From an uncultured Slackia sp. (lineage in GTDB: Bacteria; Actinomycetota; Coriobacteriia; Coriobacteriales; Eggerthellaceae): a stretch of 8,693 nt of DNA. The stretch lies in NCBI GenBank assembly GCA_900553655.1, contig USEQ01000037.1, forward strand, positions 1 through 8,693. The letters are read 5' to 3'. The translations under genes were made by a program, and so were the position numbers. Under the pieces are notes generated by a model. That model was not told the DNA's origin, searched no databases, and was given only the letters and a program-made list of their open reading frames with translations. Positions 6,051 to 8,693 of this stretch are shown one piece after another. The first letter of the stretch is position 1. Every line of letters begins with the position of its first letter.

Positions 6051-8693
6051 ATGAAGCAAAGCCCCGACGACTTGCTTCGTCGCATCAAGATGGACGAGGC
6101 AAGTGCGGACGAGACGCAGGGTCGCCTGAAAATATTTTTCGGGTATGCCGCAGGTGTTGGCAAAACGTACGCGATGCTGGATGCCGCACATGATGCTCTC
6201 GCACAGGGGTTTGACGTGGTGGTGGGCTATGTCGAGCCTCACCAGCGCCCGGCGACGTCTGCATTGCTTGAAGGGCTGGAAAGCATTCCTTCTGCCATGG
6301 TGCAGCATAAAGGGATGGCGTTGCGCGAATTCGACCTTGATGCCGCGTTGGAGCGCCGCCCCCAAATTGTTCTGGTCGACGAGCTTGCCCATACCAATGC
6401 TGACGGATGTCGCCATAAAAAGCGCTATCAGGATGTCGAAGAGCTGCTGCGTGCGGGTATTAACGTGTACACCACCATGAACGTTCAGCATTTGGAGAGC
6501 TTGAACGATAAGGTGGCGGCCATTACTCAGGTTCCCGTTCACGAGCGAGTTCCCGACCGTGTCTTTGATCGGGCCGCTTCAGTCGAGCTGATAGATATCG
6601 AGCCCGAGGAACTGATCGAGCGCCTGAATGCTGGCAAGATTTACAAGACCGACCAAGCAAGGCGGGCGTTGTCGCATTTTTTCACCAAGAAGAATCTGGC
6701 GGCGTTGCGAGAAATAGCCCTGCGTCGCACGGCCGACCGTTTGAATCGCAACTCCTACGCCTCCGGTCTTGGCGCGGGTGAGGATGTCTTGCTGTACGTG
6801 AGCGAGCGCCCCGGTGACGTGCGCGCCATCCGTGCTGCTGCGAATATGGCCCAGACGTATCATGGAAACCTGGTCGCGCTGGTAGTCGAATCTTCCGCAG
6901 GAGGACGTGCGTTGGGTGCGGAGGAGGAAAGGGCCCTGCGTTCGAACGTGGCGCTGGCAGAGGAGCTTGGCGCGCATGTCGTCACCGTTCAGGGCGACGA
7001 TCCCGCCGTCCAGATTGCGCAATACGCCCCCGCGGCGGGAATCGGCCGCGTGGTTTTGGGGTCTTCGGGAAACGAAGGACGCTATTTCGGCTTCGGCGAG
7101 ACGATGGCGAAGCGCTTGATGCGTTTAGCCTCGGGTCTTTGCGTTTCCGTCGTTCCCGATGCCAGCGCGGCGCATCGCGTCACGGCGGTGCAATCGCCCA
7201 TTTTGCGTTTTTCATTACGTGATGTCTGGATTGCTTTGGCTGCAACTGTCGTCTCGTGCTTGGTAGGCTTCGGCGCGTTTCAGACGGGGTTCGGATCGTC
7301 GGTGGTGCCGATGCTCTTTTTGCTCTCTATTGTGATTTTCGCGCGTTTCGCCGACACGGTGACGTATAGCTTGGCGGCGGCTCTTGTCGGCATGTTCGCG
7401 TATAACTTCTTCTTCACATATCCGCGCTTCACGTTGATGGCGAATGGCTTGAGCTATCCGCTCGTCTTCGCTTGTCTGGCTATAGGGGGTTTCGCCATTT
7501 CTCTTTTGACTGTGCGGATGAAGACGCAATCCGTGCAGGCGGTGCGTAGGGCATACCGCACTGAGGTCTTGATTGATACGAGTCGCCGTCTTCGCCGTGC
7601 AACGACGGTCGACGAATGTCTCGCCATTGCGGCAAATCAGGTTATCAAGCTTTTGAACAGGCCTGTTGCTATGTACGATGCGGACGGTCAGGCGCGTTTG
7701 GGCGAACTGGCCATTTTCGACCTGCCGGGAACGGAGGGAGAGTCGTCCGGTATGGCCGACGAACGCGAGCGTGCAGTGGCCGCATGGGTGGCCGCCAATG
7801 ACGAGCGGGCGGGTGCGACGACGAGCACGCTGATGGATTCGAAATGCCTGTACCTGCCGATTCACGGCAAAGACCGCGTGCACGGGGTTGCGGGCATCTT
7901 AATCGCGGACGAGGGGGAAATCGGGTCGTTCGAAAAAAACCTGCTCGTGGCCATTTTGGAAGAGGTCGGGCAGACCATGGAGCGCATCAGGCTTTTCCAA
8001 GAGGCCCAGGAGATGAAGGTGAAAGCGGAAACGGAATCGTTGCGGTCGAAACTGCTGCGCTCGGTGAGCCACGACCTGCGTACGCCTTTGACTAGCATTT
8101 CGGGAAATGCCGAGGTCTTGATGGAAAGCGGCGACCGCATCGATTTCTCCCGGCGCCTTGCGCTGTACCGCGATATTCGCGAGGATTCGTTGTGGTTGGT
8201 CGATTTGGTGGAGAATCTGCTCGCGGTCACGAGGGCGGAGGAGGGCAGGCTCGATTTAAACATTCAAGCCGAGGTTGTTTCCGACGTTATGGAGGAGGCG
8301 GTGCGCCATTGCGAGCGGCATGCCGACGCTCATGCGATTCGTATCGATTCCGAAGGAGAACTGCTGCTTGCGAGCATGGATGCTCGCTTGGTCGTGCAGG
8401 TTCTGGTCAATTTGATAGGCAATGCGGTGAATTATACGCCTGCGGAAAGCACGGTTGTTCTTTCCGCGCACAAGCATGGTTCGTGGATTCGCATAGATGT
8501 GGCGGACAACGGTCTCGGCATCGTAGACGAGGAGAAATCGTACGTTTTCGACATGTTTTACAATGGTTCGCACGAACGCGGCGACCATCGTCGTGGCATG
8601 GGGTTAGGCCTTGCGTTGTGCAAGTCTATCGTCGAGGCCCACGGCGGCCGCATTGGCGTGAGAGACGCGTGCCCGCATGGCTGCATATTCTGG
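6051..8693 (+). CDS. kdpD: KdpD, osmosensitive K+-channel sensor histidine kinase (3' end cut off)
   Basis: KdpD senses K+ limitation and osmotic stress and phosphorylates KdpE to switch on kdpFABC. The 881 residues in view are open to the window edge; E. coli KdpD has 894, so only a short tail is missing. Domains in order: the KdpD sensor domain (about 24-235) with Walker A AAGVGKT (33-39) and Walker B LVDELAHTN (108-116); a universal-stress-protein domain (about 244-368); four membrane helices (about 389-487); an Arg/Lys-rich stretch after the last helix (489-516); a GAF-like region (about 505-650); HisKA with SHDLRTPL and phospho-acceptor His674; and an HATPase domain with N box NLIGNAVNYTP (787-797), DNGLGI (819-824) and GMGLGLALCKSIVEAHGG (849-866). 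ATG 6051 follows a weak GGAG at 9 nt. GTG 6030 or 6036 would add 7 or 5 residues. The c-di-AMP motif of firmicute KdpD is not evident. Confidence 0.97.
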   Translation, partial: MKQSPDDLLRRIKMDEASADETQGRLKIFFGYAAGVGKTYAMLDAAHDALAQGFDVVVGYVEPHQRPATSALLEGLESIPSAMVQHKGMALREFDLDAALERRPQIVLVDELAHTNADGCRHKKRYQDVEELLRAGINVYTTMNVQHLESLNDKVAAITQVPVHERVPDRVFDRAASVELIDIEPEELIERLNAGKIYKTDQARRALSHFFTKKNLAALREIALRRTADRLNRNSYASGLGAGEDVLLYVSERPGDVRAIRAAANMAQTYHGNLVALVVESSAGGRALGAEEERALRSNVALAEELGAHVVTVQGDDPAVQIAQYAPAAGIGRVVLGSSGNEGRYFGFGETMAKRLMRLASGLCVSVVPDASAAHRVTAVQSPILRFSLRDVWIALAATVVSCLVGFGAFQTGFGSSVVPMLFLLSIVIFARFADTVTYSLAAALVGMFAYNFFFTYPRFTLMANGLSYPLVFACLAIGGFAISLLTVRMKTQSVQAVRRAYRTEVLIDTSRRLRRATTVDECLAIAANQVIKLLNRPVAMYDADGQARLGELAIFDLPGTEGESSGMADERERAVAAWVAANDERAGATTSTLMDSKCLYLPIHGKDRVHGVAGILIADEGEIGSFEKNLLVAILEEVGQTMERIRLFQEAQEMKVKAETESLRSKLLRSVSHDLRTPLTSISGNAEVLMESGDRIDFSRRLALYRDIREDSLWLVDLVENLLAVTRAEEGRLDLNIQAEVVSDVMEEAVRHCERHADAHAIRIDSEGELLLASMDARLVVQVLVNLIGNAVNYTPAESTVVLSAHKHGSWIRIDVADNGLGIVDEEKSYVFDMFYNGSHERGDHRRGMGLGLALCKSIVEAHGGRIGVRDACPHGCIFW

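Noticed and set aside
5205..6542. A 445-codon minus-strand open frame opposite kdpC and the start of kdpD
   Set aside because: It has no coherent motifs, and kdpC and kdpD again lie in the same frame, which explains the long antisense run.
7215..7883. A 222-codon minus-strand open frame opposite the middle of kdpD
   Set aside because: It is compositionally a basic, His/Arg-rich shadow, while the + strand encodes continuous KdpD membrane and GAF regions.

Overview
The window holds the 3' end of an NADP-type isocitrate dehydrogenase gene, then an almost complete kdp potassium-uptake locus in the order kdpF-kdpA-kdpB-kdpC-kdpD. All genes are on the + strand. kdpD runs off the right edge only a short way before its expected end. 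The usual partner gene kdpE is not in view and would be expected just downstream. No mobile element, tRNA, rRNA or CRISPR array was seen.

Layout: 1-909 is icd, cut at its 5' end. Bases 910-1309 are non-coding. They hold two tandem hairpin terminators (the second a perfect 20-bp stem followed by a T tract), then two pairs of 11-bp-phased TTAA-like direct repeats that look like an OmpR/PhoB-family (KdpE-type) operator, a weak -10 and a leader of roughly 115 nt. kdpF (30 codons) overlaps kdpA by 4 nt. kdpA-kdpB and kdpB-kdpC are separated by only 18 and 20 nt. kdpC and kdpD are separated by 129 nt that can fold into a strong GNRA-capped hairpin.

How the genes work together: KdpFABC is the high-affinity K+ pump. 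KdpA is the channel-like K+-selective subunit, KdpB the P-type ATPase, KdpC a single-span accessory subunit and KdpF a tiny stabilising peptide. KdpD is the sensor kinase that, with KdpE, switches the operon on under K+ limitation or osmotic stress. The direct repeats are the natural candidate for closing this loop. All catalytic and filter signatures in KdpA, KdpB and KdpD look intact.

Organism: the DNA is moderately GC-rich, with GTG starts and GAAAGG-type ribosome binding sites. The isocitrate dehydrogenase is of the eukaryote-like homodimeric class. I lean towards an actinobacterial anaerobe of the Coriobacteriia/Eggerthellaceae kind, but this is an impression from protein style, not a proof.

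The locus is mostly ordinary. The points worth a second look are the repeat array before kdpF, the kdpC-kdpD hairpin, a symmetric four-cysteine motif in a cytoplasmic loop of KdpA, an acidic insertion at the outer mouth of KdpA, and a substitution in the KdpB ion-pathway motif.
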